A DNA stretch of 64,000 nt from CALABS01 sp050260775 (GTDB taxonomy: Bacteria > Pseudomonadota > Alphaproteobacteria > Rhodospirillales > Magnetospirillaceae). The position numbers and the translations under genes are program-made. The stretch covers positions 16,574 to 80,573 of the forward strand of contig JBLNCP010000049.1 in assembly GCA_050260775.1 (NCBI GenBank). Reading direction: 5' to 3'. The notes below the pieces were generated by a model. That model did not search any database. It saw only the letters and a list, made by a program, of their open reading frames with translations, and had not been told where the DNA came from. This document shows, one piece after another, positions 14,736 to 22,271 of this stretch. Each line of letters starts with the position of its first letter. Within the stretch, counting starts at the first letter, position 1.

Positions 14736-16598
14736 TCAGTACGTCTTGTTGTCGCCCCACATCTCCTTGGAGAAGCGGATCACCCGGTTGCGGCCGCTTT
14801 CCTTGGCCTGATAGAGGGCCACGTCGGCGAACTTCACCGCCTGCCAGAACGTGTCGCTGTCGCTCGGGAAGTCGGCGATGCCGATGGAGATCGTCTTCTT
14901 GAGCACCACCGTTCCGGTGGGGATCTCCAGCGCCTCGACCGAGGACCGGATCTTTTCGGCGACGGCGTCGGCATTGCCCGAGGGCGTGTCGACCAGCACC
15001 ACCAGGAATTCCTCGCCGCCGTAGCGGATGACCAGGTCCGACGAGCGCACCGTTTGGCGCAGCACCTTGGCCAGCGCCTTGATCACCGCGTCGCCGGCAT
15101 CGTGGCCGTAGGTGTCGTTGACCATCTTGAAGTAGTCGAGGTCCAGCATCATCACCGCCAGCGGCGCCTTGCGGCGCTGTGCGGTGGCAACCAGGGTGTC
15201 GACGTACTCTTCGAGGAAGCGGCGGTTGTTGAGGCCGGTCATGGGATCGCGAAGGCTGGATTCCCGCAGGGTCTCCATCAGCTTCTTGGTTTCCAGCACC
15301 GGCGCGGCCTCGCGCAGGTAGACGTTGACGTAGGGGATCTGCTCATGCACGCGGCGCTCCGCGTCCGGCGGAGCGATCAGCTGCAGGACGTTGCCGACGC
15401 TGCCGGACTGGATGATGGGCAGGCAGATGTGCTTGCGATCGCGGGCATCCTCCGGCGGCTGGAACGCGTAGCAGATGCCGGGGTTCAGCACGCCGTCGAC
15501 GGGATGGCCGGTCCGCTTGGCGCGGCAGCCCTCGCTGCGCACCAGGATCTGGGGATCGCACCACCGGCACGAGGCCTCCATGGCGCCGTCGACGAACAAC
15601 GGCACCATCTGGTTGCGGTTGGGCACGGTCTCGTAGAGGGAGAATTCCGGGATGTCGAATTCCTCGACCAGCGTGCGCACCAGGCGCTGATGGATCTCGT
15701 TCTTGGTCTCGTCCTCTTCGATCGCCTGCTTGAAGTGCGCGGCGCGGGTCAGGCCGTCGACCATGTCGATGGTGGCGTCGAGCTGGTTCTCGTCCGGCGA
15801 CGGCGTGCGGTTGGTCAGGCGCGCCACGTTGTTGCCGATGCGCGACAGGCCGCTGTCGAGGAATTCCAACAGACGGTTCATGTCGGCGGCGATCTGGCCG
15901 AGCTCGTCCTTGGTCATCTGCTCGACCTTGGCCTTGAAGTCGCCGCGCAGCGCGCGCTGTACCGCATGCTCGACGTTGGCGGCGGTGGCGGCGATCGGAC
16001 GGATCAGGCGCCGCATCAGGAACAGGGTGAAGGCCGAGAAGATCGCCACCGTGCCGATGATGCCGGCGACGGTGAGCATCGCCTTGCTCTTCAGGCTGCC
16101 GATCGACACCAGCATGGTCACCGCGCCGAGGACCTGACCGTCCTTGACCTGGTGGCACTGCAGGCAATTGGGCGAGCCTCGGTCGGTGGCGATGAACGGC
16201 ACGGTGCCGCGGATCAGGGTGTCGTCGTCGACCTCGAGCACCTGGTAATACGGCTTGCCGTCACGCAGCACCTGCTGCTCGAATTCGTCGGTGGGGGTTT
16301 CCTGGTTCAAGCCTTCGCCGAACTGCTGAACCACCAGCGGAGAACGGACGACGCGCGCCGAGGACAGGCCCTGCACCTCCATCAGGCGGCGCAGAAAGCT
16401 CTCACGCTTGTCGATGACGCCGTTGATCATCGATTCCGTCAGGTGAACGCGCACGATCTCCGCCGCCGTCCGGATGTGATCGGTAGAGGACGCAATGGAA
16501 AAGCTGCGGAAGGCATAAAGGCTGATCGCCACGAGCATGGCGATAAGGCTGACCGCGATGGCCATGAAGAACACGGTCACCTTCGAGTGCAAATTCAT
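14736..16598 (-). CDS. Diguanylate cyclase with periplasmic c-type heme sensor domain
   Basis: A 620-residue inner-membrane enzyme. TM1 (8-30), a periplasmic domain with the covalent heme motif CLQCH at 145-149, TM2 (173-196), HAMP (~197-250), a GAF-like cytoplasmic region (~290-435) and a GGDEF domain with active loop GGEEF (527-531) and I-site RSSD (518-521). The GAF-like region has clustered cysteines (344, 347, 358, 376, 392), suggesting a metal or Fe-S site. The heme could sense redox state or a gas and control cyclic-di-GMP synthesis. Periplasmic c-heme sensors are known in chemoreceptors and kinases; the combination with the Cys cluster is notable. Its neighbours downstream are cytochrome genes on the same strand. 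Confidence 0.88.
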   Translation of the reverse strand: MNLHSKVTVFFMAIAVSLIAMLVAISLYAFRSFSIASSTDHIRTAAEIVRVHLTESMINGVIDKRESFLRRLMEVQGLSSARVVRSPLVVQQFGEGLNQETPTDEFEQQVLRDGKPYYQVLEVDDDTLIRGTVPFIATDRGSPNCLQCHQVKDGQVLGAVTMLVSIGSLKSKAMLTVAGIIGTVAIFSAFTLFLMRRLIRPIAATAANVEHAVQRALRGDFKAKVEQMTKDELGQIAADMNRLLEFLDSGLSRIGNNVARLTNRTPSPDENQLDATIDMVDGLTRAAHFKQAIEEDETKNEIHQRLVRTLVEEFDIPEFSLYETVPNRNQMVPLFVDGAMEASCRWCDPQILVRSEGCRAKRTGHPVDGVLNPGICYAFQPPEDARDRKHICLPIIQSGSVGNVLQLIAPPDAERRVHEQIPYVNVYLREAAPVLETKKLMETLRESSLRDPMTGLNNRRFLEEYVDTLVATAQRRKAPLAVMMLDLDYFKMVNDTYGHDAGDAVIKALAKVLRQTVRSSDLVIRYGGEEFLVVLVDTPSGNADAVAEKIRSSVEALEIPTGTVVLKKTISIGIADFPSDSDTFWQAVKFADVALYQAKESGRNRVIRFSKEMWGDNKTY

Positions 16599-16703
16599 CT
16601 GTTCCCCCCGGTCATGGCGCCTGAGCGCCGTCTCCCCCTCTTGCCGGTGCCGGCCGGCAGGCTGTTACAATATGCTCGCCCAATGCGAGCGACAACTTTT
16701 GTA

Positions 16704-16718
16704 TTAAGGGCGCTTAAC
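16704..16718. promoter_or_regulatory. TTAA-N6-TTAAC site upstream of the heme-diguanylate cyclase
   Basis: TTAA GGGCGC TTAAC, about 110 bp upstream of the cyclase start and overlapping the stop codon of the next gene. It matches the site at 5491-5506 in form and resembles CtrA boxes. AAGGG/CCCTT arms here could instead be a weak terminator of the 16714-17271 gene. Confidence 0.3.
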
Positions 16719-17271
16719 CCTTTTGGGCAGGTTTGCCGGCCAGGCGCATGCCCGGCACCGGGATGGACGCGATGAAGCGGCCCGAGATCAGGATGGCGCG
16801 GCGATTGATCACGGCCATGTGCGCCAGCACGAGCGCCGCCATGTCGACGGCGAACAGCAGGCCACTGATCTTCATGGCGGTCGCCGACAGGGCCGCCATC
16901 AGCGGGATGGCGAACAGCAGGGGGACGGCGGCGAACAGGAACGCGTCGCGCCAGCGCTTGGCGCGGACCACCATGGCGGCACGATAGGCCACGGGAGAGA
17001 CCGCCATCAATTCCACTCCCTTGGCGGCAACGAGGCGGGCGGCCAGTTCCGAATAGGAGGCGGGCAGGTCCTCGAAGGTCGCTTCCAGGAAGCGGCCGCT
17101 GGCGTGCGGCTTGAACGACCCCCGTACCGGCGCCCCCGGCCAGCGTTCGCGCGGGATGCTCGGGCGGATGGTCTTGAACACCTCCACCGAAAAGACCGAA
17201 CCGGCGTCCAACAATACGACATCGACCGGAACCCCGGTCTTGCTGGTCCCTTGTTGCGTCACCGCACCCAC
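16714..17271 (-). CDS. Hypothetical membrane protein, 185 residues
   Basis: Not recognised. The first ~105 residues are soluble and mixed alpha/beta; two adjacent hydrophobic segments lie near 110-130 and 134-154, followed by a short basic tail (INRRAILISGRF, AGKPAQKG). This looks like an inner-membrane hairpin with both ends in the cytoplasm. It is divergent from the glycosyltransferase-like gene at 17408 and upstream of the heme-cyclase on the same strand with 115 bp between them. Confidence 0.55.
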   Translation of the reverse strand: MGAVTQQGTSKTGVPVDVVLLDAGSVFSVEVFKTIRPSIPRERWPGAPVRGSFKPHASGRFLEATFEDLPASYSELAARLVAAKGVELMAVSPVAYRAAMVVRAKRWRDAFLFAAVPLLFAIPLMAALSATAMKISGLLFAVDMAALVLAHMAVINRRAILISGRFIASIPVPGMRLAGKPAQKG

Positions 17272-17407
17272 CCCATCATCCGCATTGGGCGGATATTAGC
17301 GGGCACCTTACGGCGCGCCAAGACTCCGTGCCGGATAGGCGTCGGTTGACTTCGTCGCGGTTTACATGTCATTTACATCGTACGTCGCCTGGCGGAGGAA
17401 TGTCGCC

Positions 17408-18592
17408 TTGGCTTTTGCTCCTGCGGTTCTCTTCACCGTCACCTGCACGCTGGAAGCCTCGATCGACACCATGGTGTCGGATCTGGCGGCCGCCTTCGCC
17501 GCTCACGGGGCCCATGCCCGGGTCGCGCTGTACACGACGTCGGCTCCCAACCGCGAGCTCATCTCCGGCCTGCTCGCCGACCTTAGGAGCTACGACGGCC
17601 CGCGCTTCCTGGTCGACGTCAACGGCAAGAGCCGCTTCTTTTCCGGCGGGGAAGGAGCCGCGGCACCGGTGTCGCTGCTCGACGAGTGGGCCATCCCCCG
17701 GTACTCGCTGTTCGAATCCAACCCGCTTGCCCACCTGGAGCATCTCGCCGCCGCCCCGAAGATGACCGCGTGGTCGGTGGTCGATCACAGCCACCGCGAC
17801 ACCCTGCTCGGGCTCGGGATGGCGCCGGAGCGGGTCGCCTTCGTCCCTCATGCCGGCCCGCTGCCCAGCGCCGAAGTGGATCCGACCGCCGATCGGCCGA
17901 TCGACGTCCTGTTCGTCGGCAATATCGGCGCCCATCCCCCCCTGGATGCCTGGCTCGCCGAGCTAGGGCTCGCCGGCGGCATGGCGCGTGCCGCCACCGA
18001 GGCCCTGGAGCAGGTTCTCGCCAACGAGGCGGACAGCTTCCCGGCGATCCTGGAGGCGATCGGACGCCAGGGCCTCGCCCCGGAGCTGCGGCGCGAGGCG
18101 CGCATCGCGCTGGCCATCGAGGCGAGGATCAATTCCATGCGGCGGCTCGAGGCCCTGACCTCCATCCGCTCGACCCCCGTGCTGGCCTGCGGGACGATCG
18201 CGTCATCGATCCGGCTGCCCGACAACGTGACGGTCCGCGGCCCGGTCACCTTCGCCACTTCCCTGGCGCTGATGGCTCAGGCCAAGCTGGTCACCAACTT
18301 CATGCCCTTCCGCACCGGTGGGCACGAGCGGGTGTTCTACGGCCTGTCGCGGGGGGCGTGCTGCCTCAGCGATCCTTCCAGCCTCCTGGCCGACGGCATG
18401 GGGGCAGAGGGCGGCGTCATTGAACGGGCAGCCCCCCGGCTTCTGGATGAACAGGTCGCGACTCTGGTGGGAGATGGCCGCGCCCTCGACCGCCGCCGGG
18501 CCGCCGGTCGTGCATGGTACGCGGCGGCCCACACCTGGAGCCACCGGGTGCCGATCATCCTGGCGATGATGCGAGACTGCTTCTTCGGGTAA
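17408..18592 (+). CDS. Glycosyltransferase-like protein (GT-B/CgeB-like), unassigned
   Basis: About 394 residues with two Rossmann-like halves. The second half begins with IDVLFVGNIGAHPP (~residue 175) and ends with a segment around HERVFYGLSRGACCLSDPS, which resembles the nucleotide-sugar-binding site of CgeB-like GT-B enzymes where Glu/Arg and small residues line the donor pocket. No clear family could be named. No signal peptide. A TTG at 17408 is preferred because GGAGG lies 9 bp upstream; an ATG at 17366 is in frame but has no ribosome site. The gene stands alone between divergent and convergent neighbours. Confidence 0.55.
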   Translation: MAFAPAVLFTVTCTLEASIDTMVSDLAAAFAAHGAHARVALYTTSAPNRELISGLLADLRSYDGPRFLVDVNGKSRFFSGGEGAAAPVSLLDEWAIPRYSLFESNPLAHLEHLAAAPKMTAWSVVDHSHRDTLLGLGMAPERVAFVPHAGPLPSAEVDPTADRPIDVLFVGNIGAHPPLDAWLAELGLAGGMARAATEALEQVLANEADSFPAILEAIGRQGLAPELRREARIALAIEARINSMRRLEALTSIRSTPVLACGTIASSIRLPDNVTVRGPVTFATSLALMAQAKLVTNFMPFRTGGHERVFYGLSRGACCLSDPSSLLADGMGAEGGVIERAAPRLLDEQVATLVGDGRALDRRRAAGRAWYAAAHTWSHRVPIILAMMRDCFFG

Positions 18593-18598
18593 GGCGCG

Positions 18599-18982
18599 TC
18601 AGGCGCGTGCCCCGAACAGCCGGAACAGCGGCACGTCCACCTCGCGGTCGTGCTTGGCCAGCGCGTCGATCAGTTCCTTCAGGGCGATTTCCCGTTGCGG
18701 CCGGGGCGCGCCGACGAGGGCACGCAGGCGATCGACCATGCCGAGCAGGAGGGCGTGGTCCTCGGCCAGGATAACGGAAGCCTCGCGGTCGTAGCGGGCC
18801 GCCACGCTCTCCTCGGTGACGAAATGGATGCGCAGGCGCTCGCGGACGACCGAGATCGCCTCGGTCAGGATGGCGCGGTCCGTACAATAGAAGATCACGG
18901 CCTTGAGGGCACGCAGGGTGCCGTTGAGGCTGTCGTGCTCGTCGTCGATCCTCGGATCATTGGTTCGCCAAAACGCATCCAT
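18599..18982 (-). CDS. Bacteriohemerythrin-like protein
   Basis: A 127-residue four-helix protein with the diiron ligands H16 (in DEHD), H53 and E57 (HFVTE), H76 (EDHALLL), H111 and D116 (HDREVD). The seventh ligand expected four residues before H76 is Leu72, so one of the two iron atoms may be under-coordinated, which could change O2 binding. The family carries or senses O2, iron or NO in the cytoplasm. ATG 18982 follows AGGAG at 8 bp. It is convergent with the gene ending at 18592, with only 6 bp between. Confidence 0.82.
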   Translation of the reverse strand: MDAFWRTNDPRIDDEHDSLNGTLRALKAVIFYCTDRAILTEAISVVRERLRIHFVTEESVAARYDREASVILAEDHALLLGMVDRLRALVGAPRPQREIALKELIDALAKHDREVDVPLFRLFGARA

Positions 18983-19178
18983 CGCGCTCACTCCTGGCTG
19001 AATGCAGAGGCATTCTAGCGATGGCGTCAACCCAATGTCTCAAATGGGAAATATCAATTGTAACCCCCCAGTGAATGGAGGTTAATAATCGACGTACTCG
19101 ATCAAAGGCGCGGGAAAAACCGGTTGGATCGTGCTTGTCGAGCCGGGTTAGGGTCGCGGCATGGAAGAGGAGGGCGCG

Positions 19179-19406
19179 ATGGCGATCCAGGTGGCGAAGA
19201 CGACGACCATGATCATGGTGCATTTCGCGGTCGGCTGCGGCGTTGCCTACGCACTGACCGGCAGCTTGGCGATCAGCGGGATGGTCGCGCTGGTCGAGCC
19301 GCTGGTGAACGTGGTCTTCCACCATGTCCACGAACGGGTCTGGACCGCCTGCCTGGAGCGCATCGGCCCCGCGCGGACTTTGCAAACGGCCGCGGGCGGT
19401 GGTTGA
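19179..19406 (+). CDS. DUF2061 small membrane protein
   Basis: A 75-residue inner-membrane protein of two hydrophobic segments. It shows the DUF2061 signature: Lys-Thr near the start of the first segment (VAKTTTMIMVHF), AYALTGS in the middle, and the terminal EPLVNVVFHHVHERVW. The family's role is unknown; it is often linked to other redox or sulfur genes but not here. The ATG at 19179 is preferred because AGAGGAGGG lies just upstream; an ATG at 19161 is also in frame. A second small gene follows after 31 bp on the same strand. Confidence 0.75.
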   Translation: MAIQVAKTTTMIMVHFAVGCGVAYALTGSLAISGMVALVEPLVNVVFHHVHERVWTACLERIGPARTLQTAAGGG

Positions 19407-19437
19407 ATGGTGCGATCAGTGCGGGGAGGCGAGGGCG

Positions 19438-19659
19438 ATGCTCGGCAACGACGGAAAACCAGTCACGCGCGACATGATCCGGTCGGCCATCGCGGTCTAC
19501 AACGCCGGCGACCGCGGTTCGAAGGAGTTCGGCGCGATCCCGCGGGCGCTGGTCACTATCCTCGACAACCTGGCGGTCGGCAAGACGACCTATCTCAAGG
19601 GCAGCGACGGCCAGATGCAGGTCTCCCGCCGCAAGGACAAGACCATCGCCGCCGGCTGA
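19438..19659 (+). CDS. Small hypothetical protein, 73 residues
   Basis: Not recognised. A soluble, basic protein beginning MLGNDGKPVTRDMIRSAI, with a helix-rich first half and a C-terminal lysine/arginine-rich stretch (VSRRKDKTIAAG). ATG 19438 follows GGGGAGGCGAGGG at proper spacing. An open frame extends to 19324, but that region overlaps the DUF2061 gene in another frame. Located 31 bp after DUF2061, so possibly co-transcribed; convergent with the secreted-protein pair whose stop lies at 19664. Confidence 0.5.
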   Translation: MLGNDGKPVTRDMIRSAIAVYNAGDRGSKEFGAIPRALVTILDNLAVGKTTYLKGSDGQMQVSRRKDKTIAAG

Positions 19660-19663
19660 GACG

Positions 19664-20137
19664 TCAGTCGATGCTGTGATAGGTCCGCACCACCCGCGTG
19701 GTCACGTCGACCAGGATGCCGACCGGGCTGCCGGCGGCGGTCCGCAGGTGCACCTCGTAGGCGCCGCCATGCAGCTTGACCTCGCTCAGCGTCGACGCCG
19801 GCCACTTGGATTCGACCAGTGCCATCAATTCGCCAAACCCCATCTGCGAGGGCGCCGGAGCGGCGTAGCGGACGAAAGGCCCCAAATCGGCCGTCTTTTC
19901 CGCGACACTCCGGTCGCGCAGATCCGCGACCGCGTCGATCACGCGGCCATCCGCACGCCTGGCCCGGATCTTCAGATGGTCGCCCTCGGCCTCGAGGCTG
20001 CGGACGTCGGCGCAGCCGTGCGCCGACAAGAGATCGGCGATGTCGCGCAATGGGACGGACTCGGTGCCGGCCCAGGCCGGCGCCGCCAGAAGCAGCGCCA
20101 GCGCCGCGAGAGACATCCGGGCTCGGAAGCCAGTCAT
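19664..20137 (-). CDS. Secreted protein with PepSY-like C-terminus
   Basis: 157 residues starting with a Sec signal peptide (MTGFRARMSLAALALLLAAPAWA). The mature part has two short alpha/beta units; the second (FGELMALVESKWPASTLSEVKL then GAYEVHLRTAAGSPVGILVDVTT) looks like a PepSY fold, a small domain that often inhibits peptidases or binds at the envelope. It starts 16 bp after the stop of the His-rich secreted protein gene, so they form an operon. The function is unknown. Confidence 0.6.
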   Translation of the reverse strand: MTGFRARMSLAALALLLAAPAWAGTESVPLRDIADLLSAHGCADVRSLEAEGDHLKIRARRADGRVIDAVADLRDRSVAEKTADLGPFVRYAAPAPSQMGFGELMALVESKWPASTLSEVKLHGGAYEVHLRTAAGSPVGILVDVTTRVVRTYHSID

Positions 20138-20153
20138 GGGTTGGGTCCTCGGT

Positions 20154-20633
20154 TCAGTGGCCGGGGGCATGCCAGCCGGGATGGGCGAAGTATTTGCCGT
20201 AGGCGTCCAGGGCGCCAACGATCTTGATTGCGCCCGCTTCGCCGCCGCGGGGCTTCGTCATCTCGTCGGAGCCGTCGATGACCTGGGCGAGGACGAGGTG
20301 GAGCTGCCCGTCGGCATCCTCGGGCAGGCGACAATTGGCGGTCACGTATTCGATCTGACGCGAGATCTCGCCGGACAGCTTGGCGTAGCCGGCATCGTCG
20401 AGGCGTCCGGCATGGATCTTCGGCAGCGCCGCGGCCATCTGCTCGCGGATGTTGTCCATGCCGTGACGCAACGCGCCGTCGGTCGGCCATTTCTGGCCGT
20501 TGTTGAGCGACAGGCCCGAAAGCGACGCGGGGGAATGGCCGCCATGGTCGTGGCTGTCGGCAGCGAGTGCCCCGGCGGCGGGGACGGCCGCCATCAGGAT
20601 GGCCACGCATGCGGCGATGAAAGTCCGGCTCAT
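20154..20633 (-). CDS. Secreted His-rich protein (DnrO-like), function unknown
   Basis: 159 residues with a signal peptide ending in ALAADS and a His-rich N-terminus of the mature chain (HDHGGHS), which could bind a metal ion. The rest (LSLNNGQKWPTDGALRHGMD onward) is helical and resembles small proteins of unknown function that have been called DnrO in databases; I recall them near copper or metal genes, but no such gene is adjacent. A cysteine lies in ANCRLPEDADG. First gene of a two-gene operon with the PepSY-like protein. ATG 20633 is chosen because it yields the clean signal peptide. Confidence 0.55.
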   Translation of the reverse strand: MSRTFIAACVAILMAAVPAAGALAADSHDHGGHSPASLSGLSLNNGQKWPTDGALRHGMDNIREQMAAALPKIHAGRLDDAGYAKLSGEISRQIEYVTANCRLPEDADGQLHLVLAQVIDGSDEMTKPRGGEAGAIKIVGALDAYGKYFAHPGWHAPGH

Positions 20634-20770
20634 TTGCTGTCCTTTGGATCCCAAGGGAGTGGTAAATCTATCCTACCGCCTTGAACGCCGCCTGACCGCC
20701 TCGTTCATGCGCGGTTCAGAATGCGCTGGGTCGACAAGGGCCCGGCCTAGCTCATGCCCGGGACGGATGG

Positions 20771-21589
20771 ATGGAACGAATCGGTCGCTTTGTCATCCGG
20801 CGGTTTCTGACCGAGAGCATCTTTGCTCGCCTGTACCTGGTCTTCGACCCGGCGCTGGAGCGCGAGGTCGTGATCAAGCTGTTCGCGGTCGATCGCGCGC
20901 ATCCGCCCGAGCCCTTCGCATACGACGAGTGGGCGCGCCGCTTCCTGGCGGAAGGCCGGGTGATGGCCGTGCTCGACCACCCCAACATCCTTTCGATCCA
21001 CGAGTTCGGACGCCTCGGAACCGGCGAGCCCTTCCATGTCCTGCCCTTGATGCATTGCAATCTGCCGAGCCTGATCGGATTTGATCTCGATGACGACGAG
21101 GCGGCGCAAGCGCCGGAACGGGAGCGCCCCAGGCGCCTCCCGGTCGCCCAGGCGCTCGCCCTGCTGCGCCAGATCCTGGCCGCGCTCGCCTATCTGCACC
21201 GCCGGGGCGTCGTCCACCGCGACGTCAAGGCGAGCAACGTCCTGCTGACCTCTCGCGCCGAAGGGATCGTCAGATTGTGTGATTTCGGCATGGCCAAGGT
21301 CGGGTCCGCGCGGGACCTCCAGCCCGGTGCCTGGATCGGCACCCGCCGTTACATCAGCCCGGAGCAGAAGCGGGACAGCGCTTCCGCCACCGGCCTGTCC
21401 GACGTCTATTCCGCCGGAGTGCTGGCGTTTCGCATGCTGACGGGACGCCTTCCCGGCGAGGACGGCCTGTCGGCCGACGCCCTCTGCCCGGAGGTGCCGG
21501 CGCGATTAGCGAGTTTGGTGAGCTGGGCAATGTCCCCAGACCCGGCGGCGCGTCCGTCCGCCGAGGCCTTCCTGGCCGAGCTCGGGTAG
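20771..21589 (+). CDS. Eukaryotic-like Ser/Thr protein kinase (catalytic domain only)
   Basis: A 272-residue cytoplasmic kinase with VAIK-like Lys36 (VVIKLF), C-helix Glu near 61, catalytic HRDVKASN (149-156), DFG (171-173) and GTRRYISPEQ (190-199). The glycine-rich loop is poorly conserved (FLTESIFARLYLVFD), but catalytic and metal residues are intact, so activity is plausible. It lacks the transmembrane and PASTA/sensor parts of many bacterial kinases. No phosphatase gene is adjacent. A convergent CBS-domain gene ends 33 bp downstream. Substrate unknown. Confidence 0.88.
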   Translation: MERIGRFVIRRFLTESIFARLYLVFDPALEREVVIKLFAVDRAHPPEPFAYDEWARRFLAEGRVMAVLDHPNILSIHEFGRLGTGEPFHVLPLMHCNLPSLIGFDLDDDEAAQAPERERPRRLPVAQALALLRQILAALAYLHRRGVVHRDVKASNVLLTSRAEGIVRLCDFGMAKVGSARDLQPGAWIGTRRYISPEQKRDSASATGLSDVYSAGVLAFRMLTGRLPGEDGLSADALCPEVPARLASLVSWAMSPDPAARPSAEAFLAELG

Positions 21590-21622
21590 GCCGGGCGGCG
21601 GGCAGCCGCCCGGCCCAAGCCT

Positions 21623-22054
21623 TCACGCCCGAGAGGGCGGCTGGCGCGACACCTCTTCGAGGGCGCGCTCGGCGGCGTCGCTGTCGTGGGCACGGTCGGC
21701 GATGTCGCCCAGCGACACCACGCCCACCAGCCGTTTGTCGTGATTGAGCACGGCGAGGCGGCGGATCTGCCGTTCCGCCATAAGTTCCGCCGCTTCGCGC
21801 GTGTCCTGATCGTCGAAGCAGTAGACGATCTGCTTGGACATGGCGTCCCGCACCCTGGTCGTGTTCGGGTCGCATCCCTGGCCCACCGCGCGCAGGGTGA
21901 TGTCGCGGTCGGTCAGAGTGCCGACCAGACGGTCATTCTCGCCGACCGGCAGGAAGCCGGTGTCCTGCTCGCCCATCAGCCCCGCCGCGTCACGGATGGT
22001 CATGTCGGGGTTGATGATCTTGACGTCCTTGGTCATGCATTCGCGTACCTGCAT
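21623..22054 (-). CDS. Two-CBS-domain protein
   Basis: 143 residues made of a CBS pair (about 5-60 and 71-128), with the typical blocks DAAGLMGEQDTGFLPV and RRLAVLNHDKRLVGVVSLGDI. CBS pairs (Bateman modules) bind adenosine nucleotides or NAD and sense energy state. Similar stand-alone proteins in proteobacteria act as stress or energy regulators. The gene is divergent from the kinase at 22272 with 217 bp between them; the intervening region has no clear operator. Confidence 0.9.
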   Translation of the reverse strand: MQVRECMTKDVKIINPDMTIRDAAGLMGEQDTGFLPVGENDRLVGTLTDRDITLRAVGQGCDPNTTRVRDAMSKQIVYCFDDQDTREAAELMAERQIRRLAVLNHDKRLVGVVSLGDIADRAHDSDAAERALEEVSRQPPSRA

Positions 22055-22271
22055 CTGCCCCTCCCACGTTCGGGCCCGCGCTGGATTGCGGTGGGCCTGG
22101 CGCTCGTTGGCGCCTCATCAAAGAGATTGGCACTCCCGGCCCTCGGCGACCGAATGGCGCGCTGCGCATCGGCGATATATCCCGGCCGTGAGAGGCGGCT
22201 TGCGCTATCGGCCATTTCGAGGTTTCGTTTGGTGTCGACGGGGCGGTCCGATTGTCTGTTGAGGTGAGCTC

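Noticed and set aside
19324..19437. Upstream extension of the small protein at 19438
   Set aside because: The extension overlaps the DUF2061 gene in another frame and has no ribosome site; ATG 19438 has one.
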